DNA of 64,000 nt from Pantoea nemavictus (GTDB lineage Bacteria; Pseudomonadota; Gammaproteobacteria; Enterobacterales; Enterobacteriaceae), in NCBI RefSeq assembly GCF_037479095.1, contig NZ_JBBGZW010000001.1:3410001-3474000 (forward strand). The letters are read 5' to 3'. This document shows, in pieces, positions 1 through 9,163 of this stretch (position 1 is its first letter; each line of letters begins with the position of its first letter). Below the pieces are notes generated by a model, which saw only the letters and a list, made by a program, of their open reading frames with translations, had not been told where the DNA came from and ran no database searches. Made by a program: the position numbers and the translations under genes.

Positions 1-432
1 TGCTTCCTCTCGGTGACCAAATATGGCCACTCAGCGATTGTGGAAACCAGCGGTAACGAAGATTGCCATATCATCCTGCGCGGCGGTAAAGAGCCGAACT
101 ACAGTGCTGAGCATGTGGCAGCGGTGAAAACCGGTCTGGAGAAAGCGGGCCTGCGTCCGCAGGTGATGATCGACTTTAGCCACGCCAACAGCAGCAAGCA
201 GTTCCAGCGTCAGATGGTGGTTGCCGATGACGTTGCGCAGCAGATTGCGGGCGGCGAGCAGGCGATTACCGGCGTGATGATTGAGAGCCATCTGGTGGAA
301 GGTAACCAGAGCCTCGAAAGCGGCAAACCGCTGGTGTATGGCCAGAGCGTCACCGATGCCTGCATTGGCTGGGAAGACACGGAAAAAGCCCTGCGTCAGC
401 TGGCGCAGGCGGTGAAACAGCGCCGCGGTTAA
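1..432 (+). CDS. aroG: Phospho-2-dehydro-3-deoxyheptonate aldolase (DAHP synthase), C-terminal part
   Basis: This is the last 143 codons of DAHP synthase; the gene begins before the window. The enzyme condenses phosphoenolpyruvate with erythrose-4-phosphate, the first step of the shikimate pathway to aromatic amino acids, in the cytoplasm. The visible part contains the family stretches VTKYGHSAIVETSGN, HIILRGGKEPNY, MIDFSHANSSKQ and VMIESHLVEGNQ. It aligns throughout with the end of E. coli AroG as I remember it, including the closing residues RRG. The isozyme call (AroG rather than AroF or AroH) rests on that similarity and on the neighbour gpmA, which also follows aroG in E. coli. A terminator hairpin follows 15 bases after the stop. 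Confidence 0.95.
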   Translation, partial: CFLSVTKYGHSAIVETSGNEDCHIILRGGKEPNYSAEHVAAVKTGLEKAGLRPQVMIDFSHANSSKQFQRQMVVADDVAQQIAGGEQAITGVMIESHLVEGNQSLESGKPLVYGQSVTDACIGWEDTEKALRQLAQAVKQRRG

Positions 433-446
433 TCGCGACATGCAAT

Positions 447-477
447 AAAAAAGGCCAGACTCGCGTCTGGCCTTTTT
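447..477. terminator. Bidirectional rho-independent terminator between aroG and gpmA
   Basis: An A-run, then the stem AAGGCCAGAC / GTCTGGCCTT with a TCGC loop, then a T-run. Because one side is A-rich and the other T-rich, it can end both aroG (plus) and gpmA (minus). Confidence 0.9.
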
Positions 478-493
478 GCGTTTCAGCGTTCGC

Positions 494-1246
494 TTACTTG
501 GCTTTACCCTGGTTTGCAACGGCTGCTGCTTTCGCAGCGATCTCGTCAGCATCACCCAGATAGTAACGTTTGAGCGGCTTGAAGTTTTCGTCGAACTCAT
601 ACACCAACGGCACGCCAGTTGGGATGTTCAGTTCGAGGATTTCATCTTCGCTCAGGTTGTCGAGGTATTTAACCAGTGCGCGCAGTGAGTTACCGTGTGC
701 GGCAACGATCACTTTCTCACCGCTCTTGATGCGCGGCAGAATGCTTTCGTTCCAGTAAGGGATTACACGTTCGATGGTCAGCGCCAGGCTTTCGGTGGTT
801 GGCAGCTGTGCATCAGTCAGTGAGGCGTAACGCGGGTCGTGGCCTGGGAAACGCTCATCAGCGCGATCCAGTTCCGGTGGGGTGATGGCAAAGCCACGAC
901 GCCACTGTTTAACTTGCTCGTCACCGTATTTTGCTGCGGTTTCCGCTTTATCCAAACCTTGCAGCGCACCGTAGTGACGCTCGTTCAGACGCCAGGTTTT
1001 CTCAACCGGCAGCCAGGCCTGATCCAGCTCATCCAGCACGTTCCACAGGGTGTGGATAGCGCGCTTCAGCACGGAAGTGTAAGCGAAATCAAACACGAAA
1101 CCTTCTTTCTTCAGCAGCTGACCGGCTGCTTTGGCTTCCGTGCGACCTTTGTCAGACAGGTCCACGTCGTACCATCCGGTGAAGCGGTTTTCCTGGTTCC
1201 ACTGGCTTTCGCCGTGTCGCACCAGTACCAGCTTAGTTACGGCCAT
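494..1246 (-). CDS. gpmA: 2,3-bisphosphoglycerate-dependent phosphoglycerate mutase
   Basis: Glycolytic and gluconeogenic enzyme that interconverts 3- and 2-phosphoglycerate in the cytoplasm through a phosphohistidine. The 250-residue product has the histidine-phosphatase signature [10 protein letters not shown] near the N-terminus (catalytic His about residue 11), the [12 protein letters not shown] segment with the acid/base Glu, and [14 protein letters not shown] with the second catalytic His. Length equals the E. coli enzyme. The start is set by an AGGAG ribosome-binding site just upstream (1250-1258, minus strand). It converges on aroG across a shared terminator and is monocistronic here. 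Confidence 0.97.
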   Translation of the reverse strand: MAVTKLVLVRHGESQWNQENRFTGWYDVDLSDKGRTEAKAAGQLLKKEGFVFDFAYTSVLKRAIHTLWNVLDELDQAWLPVEKTWRLNERHYGALQGLDKAETAAKYGDEQVKQWRRGFAITPPELDRADERFPGHDPRYASLTDAQLPTTESLALTIERVIPYWNESILPRIKSGEKVIVAAHGNSLRALVKYLDNLSEDEILELNIPTGVPLVYEFDENFKPLKRYYLGDADEIAAKAAAVANQGKAK

Positions 1247-1340
1247 AGCTTTACTCCTTAATGCTCGATTTACGATTAGTATTGAAACCGGCTGCGGCCA
1301 CCGAGAAGCGGCTCACTAATAGCGCCATACCATAGCGGAA

Positions 1341-1386
1341 AACAGCGCACTGCGTAAGCCTGTCGGCAGCGCAGTGCGCGTTTTTC
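1341..1386. terminator. Hairpin terminator downstream of galM
   Basis: Ten-base arms GCGCACTGCG (1345-1354) and CGCAGTGCGC (1370-1379) flank a 15-base loop. On the minus strand TGTTTTCC follows the stem, fitting the end of galM. On the plus strand GTTTTT follows, so it may work both ways. Confidence 0.7.
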
Positions 1387-1395
1387 ATCCGGCGG

Positions 1396-2430
1396 CTAGT
1401 GCGACGTGAAGCGATAACGCGTCACGGACTGCCAGCTGTCGCCGGGTTGCAGCCAGCAATCGGGCTGCGGCCATTCCGTATGATTGGGCGAGTCCGGTAA
1501 AAATTCACTTTCAAGAGCAATGCCCTGGAAAGCAGTATAGCTGTCTTGCTCACGGGCGCGTGTTCCCGCCAGATAGTTACCGGTGTAGAACTGCAGCGCC
1601 GGCGCAGCGGTAAATACGCTCAACTCCAGCTTGCCATCGGCAGACCACAAATGGGCGGCGGGCTGGCTGCTGTCGCCAGCGGTGTTGAGTAAAAAGGCAT
1701 GGTCATAGCCCTTCACCGCTTTTTGATCGTCATCAGCAAGGAACTCATCGGCAACGCACTTCGGCTGGCGGAAATCAAAACTGTTTCCCGCCACCTCTTT
1801 CAGCGGCGCGTTGGGGATGCCCTCGCTATCCACCGGCAAGTAACGATCGGCGTGCAGTTGTAAGCGATGCTGGCGCGCATCACCATGATGCGCATCAAGA
1901 TTGAAGTAAGCATGGTTGGTCAGATTGACCGGGCAGGGCTTATCCGTCTTCGCTTCATAACGAATCGACAGGCAATTATCATCATCAAGCTGATAGATCA
2001 CGTCAGCAATCAAATTGCCGGGATAACCCTGATCGCCATCGGGCGAATCAAGGCGATAGTGCACCTCGGTTTCGCTCTGGCTGAGAATCTGCCAGCGACG
2101 CTTATCAAATCCTTCTGGTCCGCCATGCAGCTGATGCGCGCCCTGGTTAGCGGCCAGCAGCAGATTGAGCGGCTTGAGTTCTGCCGAGGCAATACGGTTA
2201 GCGTAGCGGCCAATGGTGGCCCCAAGATAGGCATCCTGATGCAGATAATCTGATGGCGTCGCGCAGCCGAGCAGCGCTTCACGCACGCTGTGATCGCGCA
2301 TCGGTACGCGCGCCGACAGCCAGGTCGCCCCCCAATCCATGAAGGTTGCGACCATGCCGTTGCGATTGCGCAGCACAGTGATGCGCCATGGCTGCCCGTC
2401 TGGCGCGTGTGAATTGATATCACTTACCAT
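1396..2430 (-). CDS. galM: Galactose mutarotase (aldose 1-epimerase)
   Basis: Interconverts the alpha and beta anomers of galactose, feeding galactokinase with alpha-D-galactose. About 344 residues, with family stretches [46 protein letters not shown] (catalytic His) and [13 protein letters not shown] (catalytic Glu). I place the start at the ATG at 2430, nine codons inside the longest frame. That ATG overlaps the end of galK (TGG-TAA), has AGGAG about nine bases upstream, and gives an N-terminus matching E. coli GalM. Last gene of a galT-galK-galM operon; the overlap with galK suggests translational coupling. Confidence 0.93.
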   Translation of the reverse strand: MVSDINSHAPDGQPWRITVLRNRNGMVATFMDWGATWLSARVPMRDHSVREALLGCATPSDYLHQDAYLGATIGRYANRIASAELKPLNLLLAANQGAHQLHGGPEGFDKRRWQILSQSETEVHYRLDSPDGDQGYPGNLIADVIYQLDDDNCLSIRYEAKTDKPCPVNLTNHAYFNLDAHHGDARQHRLQLHADRYLPVDSEGIPNAPLKEVAGNSFDFRQPKCVADEFLADDDQKAVKGYDHAFLLNTAGDSSQPAAHLWSADGKLELSVFTAAPALQFYTGNYLAGTRAREQDSYTAFQGIALESEFLPDSPNHTEWPQPDCWLQPGDSWQSVTRYRFTSH

Positions 2431-3572
2431 TGGCCAGCTCCTGCGGACGCTTTGCACACGTAGAAGGTCTCTTTAATGCCGGTTTGCGCTTCATATTTTT
2501 CGGCCACTACCGCTTTCACGGCATCGACCAGATCGATCGGCATCAGCGCCACGATGCAGCCACCGAAACCACCGCCGGTCATGCGCACGCCGCCGCGCGG
2601 ACCGAGCTCGGCTTTGACAATCTCAACCAACTGATCGATTTGCGGTACAGTGATTTCAAAATCATCACGCATTGAAGCGTGGGATTCAGCCATCAGTTCG
2701 CCCATGCGCTTCAGATCGCCCGCGCTCAACGCATCCGCCGCTTCCAGCGTGCGCGCATTTTCCGTAATGACGTGACGCACGCGCTTCACTACTAACGCAT
2801 CCAGCTCACCTTCGGAGGCGGCAAACTCTTCCAGCGTGACGTCACGCAACGCGGGTTTGTTGAAGAAGCGGGCACCGGTTTCACACTGTTCGCGACGCGT
2901 ATTGTATTCGCTGCCCACCAGGGTGCGCTTGAAGTTGGAGTTGATAATCACTACCGCGACATCTTCCGGCATCGATACCGCACGCGTGCCGAGTGTGCGG
3001 CAATCCAGCAGCATGGCGTGGTCAGGTTGGCCAAGTGCCGAAATCAGCTGATCCATGATGCCGCAGTTGCAGCCAACAAACTGGTTCTCGGCTTCCTGAC
3101 CGTTCACCGCAATGGCGGCGCCGTCCAGCTTCAAGGCATACAGTTGCTGGAAAACCGTGCCTACCGCGACTTCCAGAGATGCGGATGAACTCAAGCCTGC
3201 GCCCTGTGGCACGTTGCCGCTGATCACCATATCCACGCCGCCAAAGCTGGCATCGCGTTTCTGCAGATGTTTCACCACGCCGCGCACGTAGTTGGCCCAC
3301 ATCGGCTCTTTCAACGGCTCAATGGGCGCGTCCAGCGAGAAACTGTCTTGCTGATTGTCGTAGTCGACCGCAATCACGCGCACTTCGCGGTCATCGCGTT
3401 TGGCGCAGGCAATCACCGTTTGGTAATCGATGGCGCAGGGGAGCACGAAACCATCGTTATAGTCAGTGTGTTCGCCGATCAGATTCACGCGGCCCGGCGC
3501 CTGAATGCTGTGCGTAGGTTGATAGCCGAAGGTGTCAGCGAAAACCTGTTGAGTAATGGATTTTAAAGACAT
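2424..3572 (-). CDS. galK: Galactokinase
   Basis: Phosphorylates alpha-D-galactose to galactose-1-phosphate with ATP, the committing step of the Leloir pathway. The 382-residue length equals E. coli GalK. GHMP-kinase motifs are present: [19 protein letters not shown] (residues 27-45, galactokinase signature), [14 protein letters not shown] (about 124-137, ATP binding), CGIMDQ with the catalytic Asp near residue 174, and [13 protein letters not shown] near the C-terminus. The gene begins immediately after the galT stop codon with no spacer, and its stop overlaps the galM start, so the three genes read as one transcript. Confidence 0.97.
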   Translation of the reverse strand: MSLKSITQQVFADTFGYQPTHSIQAPGRVNLIGEHTDYNDGFVLPCAIDYQTVIACAKRDDREVRVIAVDYDNQQDSFSLDAPIEPLKEPMWANYVRGVVKHLQKRDASFGGVDMVISGNVPQGAGLSSSASLEVAVGTVFQQLYALKLDGAAIAVNGQEAENQFVGCNCGIMDQLISALGQPDHAMLLDCRTLGTRAVSMPEDVAVVIINSNFKRTLVGSEYNTRREQCETGARFFNKPALRDVTLEEFAASEGELDALVVKRVRHVITENARTLEAADALSAGDLKRMGELMAESHASMRDDFEITVPQIDQLVEIVKAELGPRGGVRMTGGGFGGCIVALMPIDLVDAVKAVVAEKYEAQTGIKETFYVCKASAGAGQW

Positions 3573-4616
3573 TTATTGCGCCTCGCGGAAATGGACATCG
3601 CTGACAGAACGCAGACGTTCAGCTGCCTGTTCCGCCGTTAAATCACGTTGGGTTTCAGCCAGCATTTCATAGCCAACCATAAATTTGCGTACCGTGGCTG
3701 AACGCAGCAGCGGCGGATAGAAATGGGCATGCAACTGCCAATGGTCGTTGGCTTCACCATTGAACGGTGCGCCGTGCCAGCCCATCGAATAAGGGAAGGA
3801 GCACTGGAACAGATTGTCGTAGCGGCTGGTCAACTGCTTGAGTGCCAGCGCCAGATCGGTGCGCTGCGGCTCGGTGAGATCGGTAATGCGTTTTACGTGG
3901 GCTTTTGGCAGCAGCAGCGTTTCAAACGGCCACGCGGCCCACCACGGTACTACCGCTAACCAGTGCTCAGTTTCTACCACCGTGCGGCTGCCATCCTTCA
4001 GCTCGCGCGCCGTGTAATCTACCAACAGCGGTGAGCCTTTTTCATCAAAGTAACGTCGCTGATTGTCATCTTCTTTTTGCGCTTCGTTTGGCAGGAAACT
4101 GTTGGCCCAAATCTGGCCGTGCGGATGGGGATTCGAACAGCCCATCGCCGCACCTTTGTTTTCGAACACCTGCACCCAAGGATAGTGTTGGCCGAGGTCG
4201 GCGGTCTGTTCCTGCCAGGTACGGACAATATCTTCCAGTCCGCTCAGCGGCAGTTCTGGCAGCGTTTTGCTGTGATCCGGCGAGAAGCAGATTACGCGAC
4301 TGGTGCCGCGCGCACTTTCGCAGCGCATCAACACATCTTCGCTCTGCGGCGCGTCGGGGGTATTGGTCATCAGCGCGGCAAAATCATTGGTGAACACGTA
4401 AGTGCTTTTATAGTTGGGATTGATGTCACCGGTGATGCGGGTGTTTCCGGCACAAAGGAAGCAGTCGGGATCGTGTGCCGGTAACTGCTCCAGTGCCGGC
4501 GTTTCTTGCGCACCTTGCCACGGACGCTTAGCGCGATGAGGTGAGACCAGCACCCATTGATCGATCAATGGGTTATAGCGGCGATGGGGATGATCGACCG
4601 GATTAAATTTTTCCAT
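3573..4616 (-). CDS. galT: Galactose-1-phosphate uridylyltransferase
   Basis: Exchanges UMP between UDP-glucose and galactose-1-phosphate through a uridylyl-histidine intermediate. Catalytic motif [11 protein letters not shown] is present with the nucleophile at about His166; the zinc-binding pair CFLC lies at residues 52-55. Length 347, as in E. coli GalT. It is the first gene of the operon: unlike E. coli galETKM, no UDP-galactose 4-epimerase gene precedes it, only about 350 noncoding bases with a GalR/GalS-like operator and an ERIC repeat. The epimerase needed to close the pathway must be encoded elsewhere. Confidence 0.97.
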   Translation of the reverse strand: MEKFNPVDHPHRRYNPLIDQWVLVSPHRAKRPWQGAQETPALEQLPAHDPDCFLCAGNTRITGDINPNYKSTYVFTNDFAALMTNTPDAPQSEDVLMRCESARGTSRVICFSPDHSKTLPELPLSGLEDIVRTWQEQTADLGQHYPWVQVFENKGAAMGCSNPHPHGQIWANSFLPNEAQKEDDNQRRYFDEKGSPLLVDYTARELKDGSRTVVETEHWLAVVPWWAAWPFETLLLPKAHVKRITDLTEPQRTDLALALKQLTSRYDNLFQCSFPYSMGWHGAPFNGEANDHWQLHAHFYPPLLRSATVRKFMVGYEMLAETQRDLTAEQAAERLRSVSDVHFREAQ

Positions 4617-4706
4617 GATGAGTCCTGGTAAACGGCAAACAGATAAACAAGGTTTTGATCAAAGTAGCACAAAGACCCGCGTGAAAGCGTGATCCAGTCT
4701 GGATAA

Positions 4707-4722
4707 ATGGTATCGTTTACAC
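4707..4722 (-). promoter_or_regulatory. GalR/GalS-type operator upstream of galT
   Basis: On the minus strand the sequence reads GTGTAAACGATACCAT, close to the enterobacterial gal operator GTGTAANCGNTTNCAC. It lies about 90 bases upstream of the galT start. The first half-site is perfect and the second has two mismatches. Inference: galactose-responsive repression of galTKM is retained although galE is gone. Confidence 0.7.
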
Positions 4723-4805
4723 AAGGTGACGATTCTCATTTTGTGGGGTTGTTGCGTGTGATTGTTGATTTACCAGGCAATGAAATGGTAGCGATTACAT
4801 TGCCT

Positions 4806-4922
4806 TTATACTTCGGGCTGCAGCTGCGTTGGCTGCGCATGTGCGCCCCAGTCACTTACTTCAGTAAGCTCCTGGGGACTTACCTGCTTGCCGCCTTGCT
4901 GCAGCGCGAATTATTTTGGCAA
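4806..4922. repeat. ERIC (intergenic repeat unit) element
   Basis: The core GTCACTTACTTCAGTAAGC followed by TCCTGGGGACTTAC matches the central inverted repeat of the enterobacterial repetitive intergenic consensus, including the regions used for ERIC1R and ERIC2 primers. The outer arms CGGGCTGCAGC and GCTGCAGC also pair. Length and position between genes fit a near full-length element of roughly 120 bases. A 76-codon frame through this element is not a gene. Confidence 0.85.
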
Positions 4923-4964
4923 TGGCAAAGCAATTAGACGCCCGATAAAAGCGTCAGAAGGGAA

Positions 4965-6437
4965 TTAACGTAGTGTTTCCTGCAGGAAACCGTAACCTTG
5001 CTCTTGCGCGACAAAACTCAGGCGATGAGTGATGCACTGCGGAGCATCTTCGGCGTGATGTGACACAAATAATAGCTGCGTGCGGCCTTCGCCAATCAGC
5101 ACATCGACAAAACGGCGCACCAGCTGGCGGTTAATCGGATCCAGCCCTTGCAGCGGTTCATCGAGGATCAGCAGCGTCGGGTGTTTTACCAGCGCACGCG
5201 CAATTAGCACCAGCCGCTGTTGTCCCCACGACAAACTGTGGAATGGCGCATCGGCCAGCTGATTATCCATCCCGAGCAGGGCCAGCCACTGGCGTGCCAG
5301 CGCTTTTTGCCGATCTGACACCGCCTGATACAGGCCAATGGAATCAAAGAAACCCGAGAGCACCACGGTGCGCACATTGCAGCTGACACGATAATCAAGA
5401 TGCAGGCTACTGCTGACGTAACCGATGTGCTGCTTGATATCCCAAATGGTTTCACCGCTGCCACGGCGGATGCCAAACAGCGTCAAATCATTGCTGTAGC
5501 CTTGCGGATGATCGCCAGTGACTAAACTGAGCAGGGTGGATTTGCCCGCGCCGTTCGGCCCAGTAATCTGCCAATGTTCGCCAGGATTTACCTGCCAGCT
5601 CAGGCCATTAATCACCGCTTTATCGTTGTAGGACACCACCCCGTTACGCAGAGTCACGCGCGGCGCATCCTCAGCTAATTGTGGCAGTTGATCAGGTTGA
5701 TCCGCTTCCGGCAGCGCCATGCCAGCCAGCTGCTCACTGTGCGCCAGCTGTGCCACCAGCGCTTCGGCCAGCACGGCACGACGTTCGCCCACATGCGTCA
5801 GCGTGCATTCGGCCAGCACCCCCACTTTTTCGACGAAATCAGGAATATCGTCGAAGCGATTTAGCACCAGCACCACGCTGTAACCGTTGCGGTGCAAATC
5901 GTTGAGGGTGGTTGCCAGGCTGGCGCGCGACGCCACATCCAGTCCATCAAAAGGCTCATCAAGAATGAGCAGATCGGGCTGCGCCATCAGCGCCTGACAC
6001 AGCAGCGTTTTGCGCGTCTCGCCAGTGGAGAGATATTTGAAGCGGCGATCGAGCAGATAAGTGATACCAAACTGCTGCGCCAGTGCCTGACAGCGCGTCT
6101 CGTCTTTCACCTCGTCCTGAATGATTTGCGCCGCAGTGCGGCCCGTATCATCTTCGCCTTCACTGAGCATATCGGTGTTATTGCGTTCCCACTCATCGCT
6201 GACCAGCTGCTGGAGCTGCTCCAGCGAAAGGCGCGTACGGCGCTGAAAATTCTGCTGCACGCTGCCTTTACCGGGCAGCAGCTCGCCGGAGAGCGCGCGC
6301 GCCAACGACGATTTGCCGCTGCCATTGGCGCCGACAAAAGCCCAGCTTTCGCCGCTGTTAAGGGTTAAATCGTTGAGTGACAGTGCTCGGGTGGCGCTAA
6401 GGTGAAATATGCCTTGCGAAATTTGCAATGAAGCCAT
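4965..6437 (-). CDS. modF: Molybdate-associated ABC ATPase ModF (two ATP-binding domains)
   Basis: Protein of two fused ABC ATPase domains, encoded with modE as in E. coli; a role in molybdate metabolism is assumed from linkage, and the substrate is unproven. Domain 1 has the P-loop GANGSGKSS and Walker B LLILDEPFDGLD. Domain 2 has GPNGAGKST, signature LSWGQQRLVLIARAL and LLILDEPLQGLDP. No membrane segment. I set the start at the ATG at 6437 (MASLQISQG), seven codons inside the longest frame, because the E. coli protein starts at the same place. It lies 76 bases after modE in the same direction. Confidence 0.94.
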   Translation of the reverse strand: MASLQISQGIFHLSATRALSLNDLTLNSGESWAFVGANGSGKSSLARALSGELLPGKGSVQQNFQRRTRLSLEQLQQLVSDEWERNNTDMLSEGEDDTGRTAAQIIQDEVKDETRCQALAQQFGITYLLDRRFKYLSTGETRKTLLCQALMAQPDLLILDEPFDGLDVASRASLATTLNDLHRNGYSVVLVLNRFDDIPDFVEKVGVLAECTLTHVGERRAVLAEALVAQLAHSEQLAGMALPEADQPDQLPQLAEDAPRVTLRNGVVSYNDKAVINGLSWQVNPGEHWQITGPNGAGKSTLLSLVTGDHPQGYSNDLTLFGIRRGSGETIWDIKQHIGYVSSSLHLDYRVSCNVRTVVLSGFFDSIGLYQAVSDRQKALARQWLALLGMDNQLADAPFHSLSWGQQRLVLIARALVKHPTLLILDEPLQGLDPINRQLVRRFVDVLIGEGRTQLLFVSHHAEDAPQCITHRLSFVAQEQGYGFLQETLR

Positions 6438-6513
6438 GATGTATTCCGTTTTATGCATCGTGTTGCTCAGTTTTAGCCAGCGATGCAGGTGAAGTCAAAT
6501 CATGGCGGAGATT

Positions 6514-7296
6514 TCAGAGCAGTGTGGCGATGATGGCGTGTTCAGCATTAAAACTGGCGGTGACGCTGGCGCCAGGCTGCAGATTCTGCTGTTTAACCTC
6601 ATCGTTAGTGACGGTGGCGCACAGCGTTTCGCCGCTTGGCAGGGCCATCAAGACTTCACTGACCTGCTCGCCGGGTTCGATGGCACTAATCTGCGCGGCC
6701 AGCTGGTTATCGCTGCTGCCTGCCGTGCTGCTAACCTGAATCCACGGCGCTTTAATTAACACCAGCACCTCTTTACCGCTGTCGAGCTGCAAACGTTCGG
6801 CGCTGCGCTCGGTGATCGCCACCTGTAAACGTGTGGTGCCGTCGGCGAGCAGTACCTCAATGTGCTGCTGCACCTGTTGATGGTCGCTGGCTAGCACCGT
6901 GCCAAACAGCTGGTTGCGTGCGCTGGTTTGCAGCGAAAAGCGCGCAATCGCCGCTAACAGGCTATCGAGCGGTAAACTGTCGCTTTGCAACGCGTCAAAG
7001 GCTTTCTGCTGAATCTGTTCCATCAGTTGGAAAAGCTGAATCAGCCGCTCACCATACTGCGTCAACTGCGCGCCGCCGCCGCCTTTGCCACCGGTGGCGC
7101 GATCAACTAAAGTTTGATCGGCCATCTGATTCATCTCGTTGATCGCGTCCCAGGCACTTTTGTAGCTGATGCCCGCCAGCTTTGCGCCCTGGCTAATGGA
7201 GCCGGTTTGCTGCACGCGTTTCAGCAGCTCAATACGGCGCGGATCGGCAAACAGCTTCTGTTGAAGACGAATATGAAGAGAAAGTTCTGCCTGCAT
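6514..7296 (-). CDS. modE: Molybdate-responsive transcription regulator ModE
   Basis: Dimeric DNA-binding molybdate sensor that represses modABC and activates molybdenum-enzyme genes. The 260 residues show an N-terminal winged helix-turn-helix (TGSISQGAKLAGISYKSAWD, about residues 31-50), the glycine-rich GGKGGGGAQLT loop, and two C-terminal Mop-type molybdate-binding repeats containing SARNQLFGTV and TLCATVTNDEV. Start set by an AGGAGCTGAC ribosome-binding site. Divergent from acrZ and modABC. Matching 24-bp ModE-like sites lie upstream of modA (7661-7684) and moaA (23782-23805) in this window. Confidence 0.96.
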   Translation of the reverse strand: MQAELSLHIRLQQKLFADPRRIELLKRVQQTGSISQGAKLAGISYKSAWDAINEMNQMADQTLVDRATGGKGGGGAQLTQYGERLIQLFQLMEQIQQKAFDALQSDSLPLDSLLAAIARFSLQTSARNQLFGTVLASDHQQVQQHIEVLLADGTTRLQVAITERSAERLQLDSGKEVLVLIKAPWIQVSSTAGSSDNQLAAQISAIEPGEQVSEVLMALPSGETLCATVTNDEVKQQNLQPGASVTASFNAEHAIIATLL

Positions 7297-7414
7297 GTCA
7301 GCTCCTTAGGTTAATCCGCTCAGTTTACTTCTTAAAAGTAAAAGCACGAAAAGGGCAGTGCGTTTTTTTCTCTAACCGTTACAATCACTTTTTTATTTTC
7401 TGCGTGAGGTTTCC

Positions 7415-7573
7415 ATGCTGGAACTGTTAAAAAGCCTGGCTGTGGCTATCATCATGGTGCCGATTGTGATGGCGATTATGCTCGGTCTGATTTACGGCCT
7501 GGGTGAAGTTTTCAACGTCATCTCTAAATTTGGCCGCCGCGACGATCGTCCCGCCAACAGCTCGCAACACTGA
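7415..7573 (+). CDS. acrZ: AcrZ, small membrane subunit of the AcrAB-TolC efflux pump
   Basis: A 52-residue protein ([16 protein letters not shown] start) consisting of one long hydrophobic helix, about residues 8-32, followed by a polar tail beginning KFGRRDD. It matches E. coli AcrZ (YbhT, 49 residues) over almost all of its length; the tail is three residues longer. AcrZ binds AcrB in the inner membrane and changes which drugs the pump exports. It sits between modE and modA exactly as in E. coli, with a GAGG ribosome-binding site and its own terminator. Confidence 0.95.
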   Translation: MLELLKSLAVAIIMVPIVMAIMLGLIYGLGEVFNVISKFGRRDDRPANSSQH

Positions 7574-7579
7574 TTTCCC

Positions 7580-7605
7580 AACGCCCGCACCCTGCGGGCG
7601 TTTTG
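7580..7605 (+). terminator. Rho-independent terminator after acrZ
   Basis: Stem AACGCCCGC / GCGGGCGTT with a short loop, followed by TTTTGTTATT, starting a few bases after the acrZ stop. Confidence 0.85.
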
Positions 7606-7660
7606 TTATTAACTTCCGTAAAATCCTGCCGATAACTATCTCATGACGCATTTGTGCCGA

Positions 7661-7684
7661 CGTTGTATTATCAAATATATAACG
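7661..7684 (+). promoter_or_regulatory. ModE operator of modABC
   Basis: Imperfect inverted repeat with halves CGTTGTAT and ATATAACG separated by TATCAAAT, ending 16 bases before the modA start. This is the E. coli modA operator layout (CGTTATAT ... ACATAACG, from memory), where molybdate-bound ModE represses transcription. Confidence 0.85.
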
Positions 7685-7700
7685 TAACAAGGAGCAACAA

Positions 7701-8474
7701 ATGCAAAAAAATCATTACCGTTTGGCTGCAGTCACTGTACTGACGCTTTCTCTGGCCGGTCAGGCGGTTGCTGCGGAAAAAATCACCGTGTTCGCGGCCG
7801 CGTCACTGACGAATGCGTTGCAGGAGATCGCCACGCAGTATCAGAAGAAAACCGGCGTTGAAGTGGTCTCTTCATTTGCCTCTTCATCGGTGCTGGCGCG
7901 TCAGATTGATCAGGGTGCGCCTGCCGATCTGTTCATCTCCGCCGACCAGCAGTGGATGGACGATGTGGTGGCAAAAAACAGCGTGGTCACCAATACGCGC
8001 TATACACTGCTTGGCAACGATTTAGTGCTGATTGCCCCAAAAAGTGATGCAGCCAAAGTGGTGACCGTTGATAGTAAAACCGACTGGAAAAGGCTGTTGA
8101 AAGGCGAGCGACTGGCGGTGGGCGATCCCGATCACGTACCGGCCGGGATTTATGCCAAAGAAGCATTACAAAAACTGGGTGCGTGGAACGCTTTATCCCC
8201 GCAGCTGGCGCCGGCCAATAACGTGCGTGCCGCGCTGGCGTTGGTAGAGCGTAATGAAACGCCTTACGGCATTGTCTATGGTTCGGATGCGGTTGCTAGT
8301 CAGAAAGTGCAGGTAGTGGGACGTTTCCCGGAAGATAGCCACAAGCCGGTGGAATATCCGATGGCGATCGTCAAAGAAAATCAGAACGCAACGGTAACCG
8401 CCTTCTATAACTATTTGCAGGGGCCGGATGCCGCTGCCGTATTTAAACAGTATGGATTTACGCCGAAGAAATGA
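7701..8474 (+). CDS. modA: Molybdate ABC transporter, periplasmic binding protein
   Basis: Binds molybdate (and tungstate) in the periplasm and delivers it to ModBC. A 257-residue protein with a signal peptide of about 24 residues (LTLSLAGQAVAAE, cleavage near AVAA-E). Family motifs follow: TVFAAASLTNALQEIA, SSSVLARQI, GAPADLFISAD and DPDHVPAGIYAKEAL. AAGGAGC lies ahead of the ATG. First gene of the modABC operon, directly after a ModE operator; its stop overlaps modB as ATGA. Confidence 0.97.
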   Translation: MQKNHYRLAAVTVLTLSLAGQAVAAEKITVFAAASLTNALQEIATQYQKKTGVEVVSSFASSSVLARQIDQGAPADLFISADQQWMDDVVAKNSVVTNTRYTLLGNDLVLIAPKSDAAKVVTVDSKTDWKRLLKGERLAVGDPDHVPAGIYAKEALQKLGAWNALSPQLAPANNVRAALALVERNETPYGIVYGSDAVASQKVQVVGRFPEDSHKPVEYPMAIVKENQNATVTAFYNYLQGPDAAAVFKQYGFTPKK

Positions 8475-9163
8475 TATTGAGCGATCCCGAATGGCAGGCC
8501 GTGTTTCTCAGCCTGAAAGTGTCCTGTGTAGCGGTGCTGTGCAGCTTGCCGTTTGGCATCATGATGGCCTGGATTCTGGCGCGCTGCCGGTTTCCGGGCA
8601 AAACTTTGCTGGATAGCCTTGTTCATCTGCCCTTGGTGCTGCCGCCGGTAGTGGTGGGCTATCTGCTGCTGATCGCCTTAGGCCGACGCGGTTTCATCGG
8701 CGAATGGTTGTATGACTGGTTCGGCTTCACTCTCGCTTTCAGCTGGCGCGGCGCAGTCGTCGCGTCGGCGGTGATGGCCTTTCCCTTGATGGTGCGAGCA
8801 ATTCGCCTCGCGCTGGAAGCGGTCGATAGCAAGCTGGAGCAGGCGGCACGCACGCTCGGTGCCGGGCGCTGGCGCGTGTTCTTCACCATCACCATTCCGC
8901 TCACCTTGCCGGGTATCATTGTCGGTACGGTGCTGGCTTTTGCTCGCTCGCTGGGCGAATTTGGCGCCACAATCACCTTTGTTTCCAACATTCCCGGCGA
9001 AACGCGCACCATTCCGTCGGCGATGTTTACCTTGATCGAAACGCCAGGCGCCGAAGGCACCGCTGCGCGACTGTGTGCGGTGGCCATTGCGTTGGCGCTG
9101 ATGTCGCTGGTGGCTTCTGAGCTGCTGGCGCGCTGGGGCCGTAAGCGGCTGGGAGCGGCGTAA
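8471..9163 (+). CDS. modB: Molybdate ABC transporter, permease
   Basis: Integral membrane channel subunit for molybdate import; pairs with ModC ATPase and receives ModA. The 230 residues form about five transmembrane segments. The EAA loop contacting the ATPase is visible as [21 protein letters not shown], followed by [17 protein letters not shown]. Starts inside the modA stop codon (ATGA) and ends overlapping the modC start (TAATG), indicating coupled translation. Confidence 0.97.
   Translation: MILSDPEWQAVFLSLKVSCVAVLCSLPFGIMMAWILARCRFPGKTLLDSLVHLPLVLPPVVVGYLLLIALGRRGFIGEWLYDWFGFTLAFSWRGAVVASAVMAFPLMVRAIRLALEAVDSKLEQAARTLGAGRWRVFFTITIPLTLPGIIVGTVLAFARSLGEFGATITFVSNIPGETRTIPSAMFTLIETPGAEGTAARLCAVAIALALMSLVASELLARWGRKRLGAA

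Larger units (their letters stand above)
4617..4964. other. Noncoding interval between galT and modF
   Basis: About 350 bases without a credible gene. Holds the galT promoter region with its gal operator (4707-4722) and the ERIC element (4806-4922). The place where galE sits in E. coli shows no galE remnant that I can recognise. Confidence 0.7.

Noticed and set aside
4660..4706. CRP site in the galT promoter
   Set aside because: TCAC-like and GGAT halves are present but the spacing is seven instead of six and the match is poor.
4707..4937. Plus-strand frame of 76 codons between galT and modF
   Set aside because: It runs through the gal operator and the ERIC repeat; no ribosome-binding site or family likeness.
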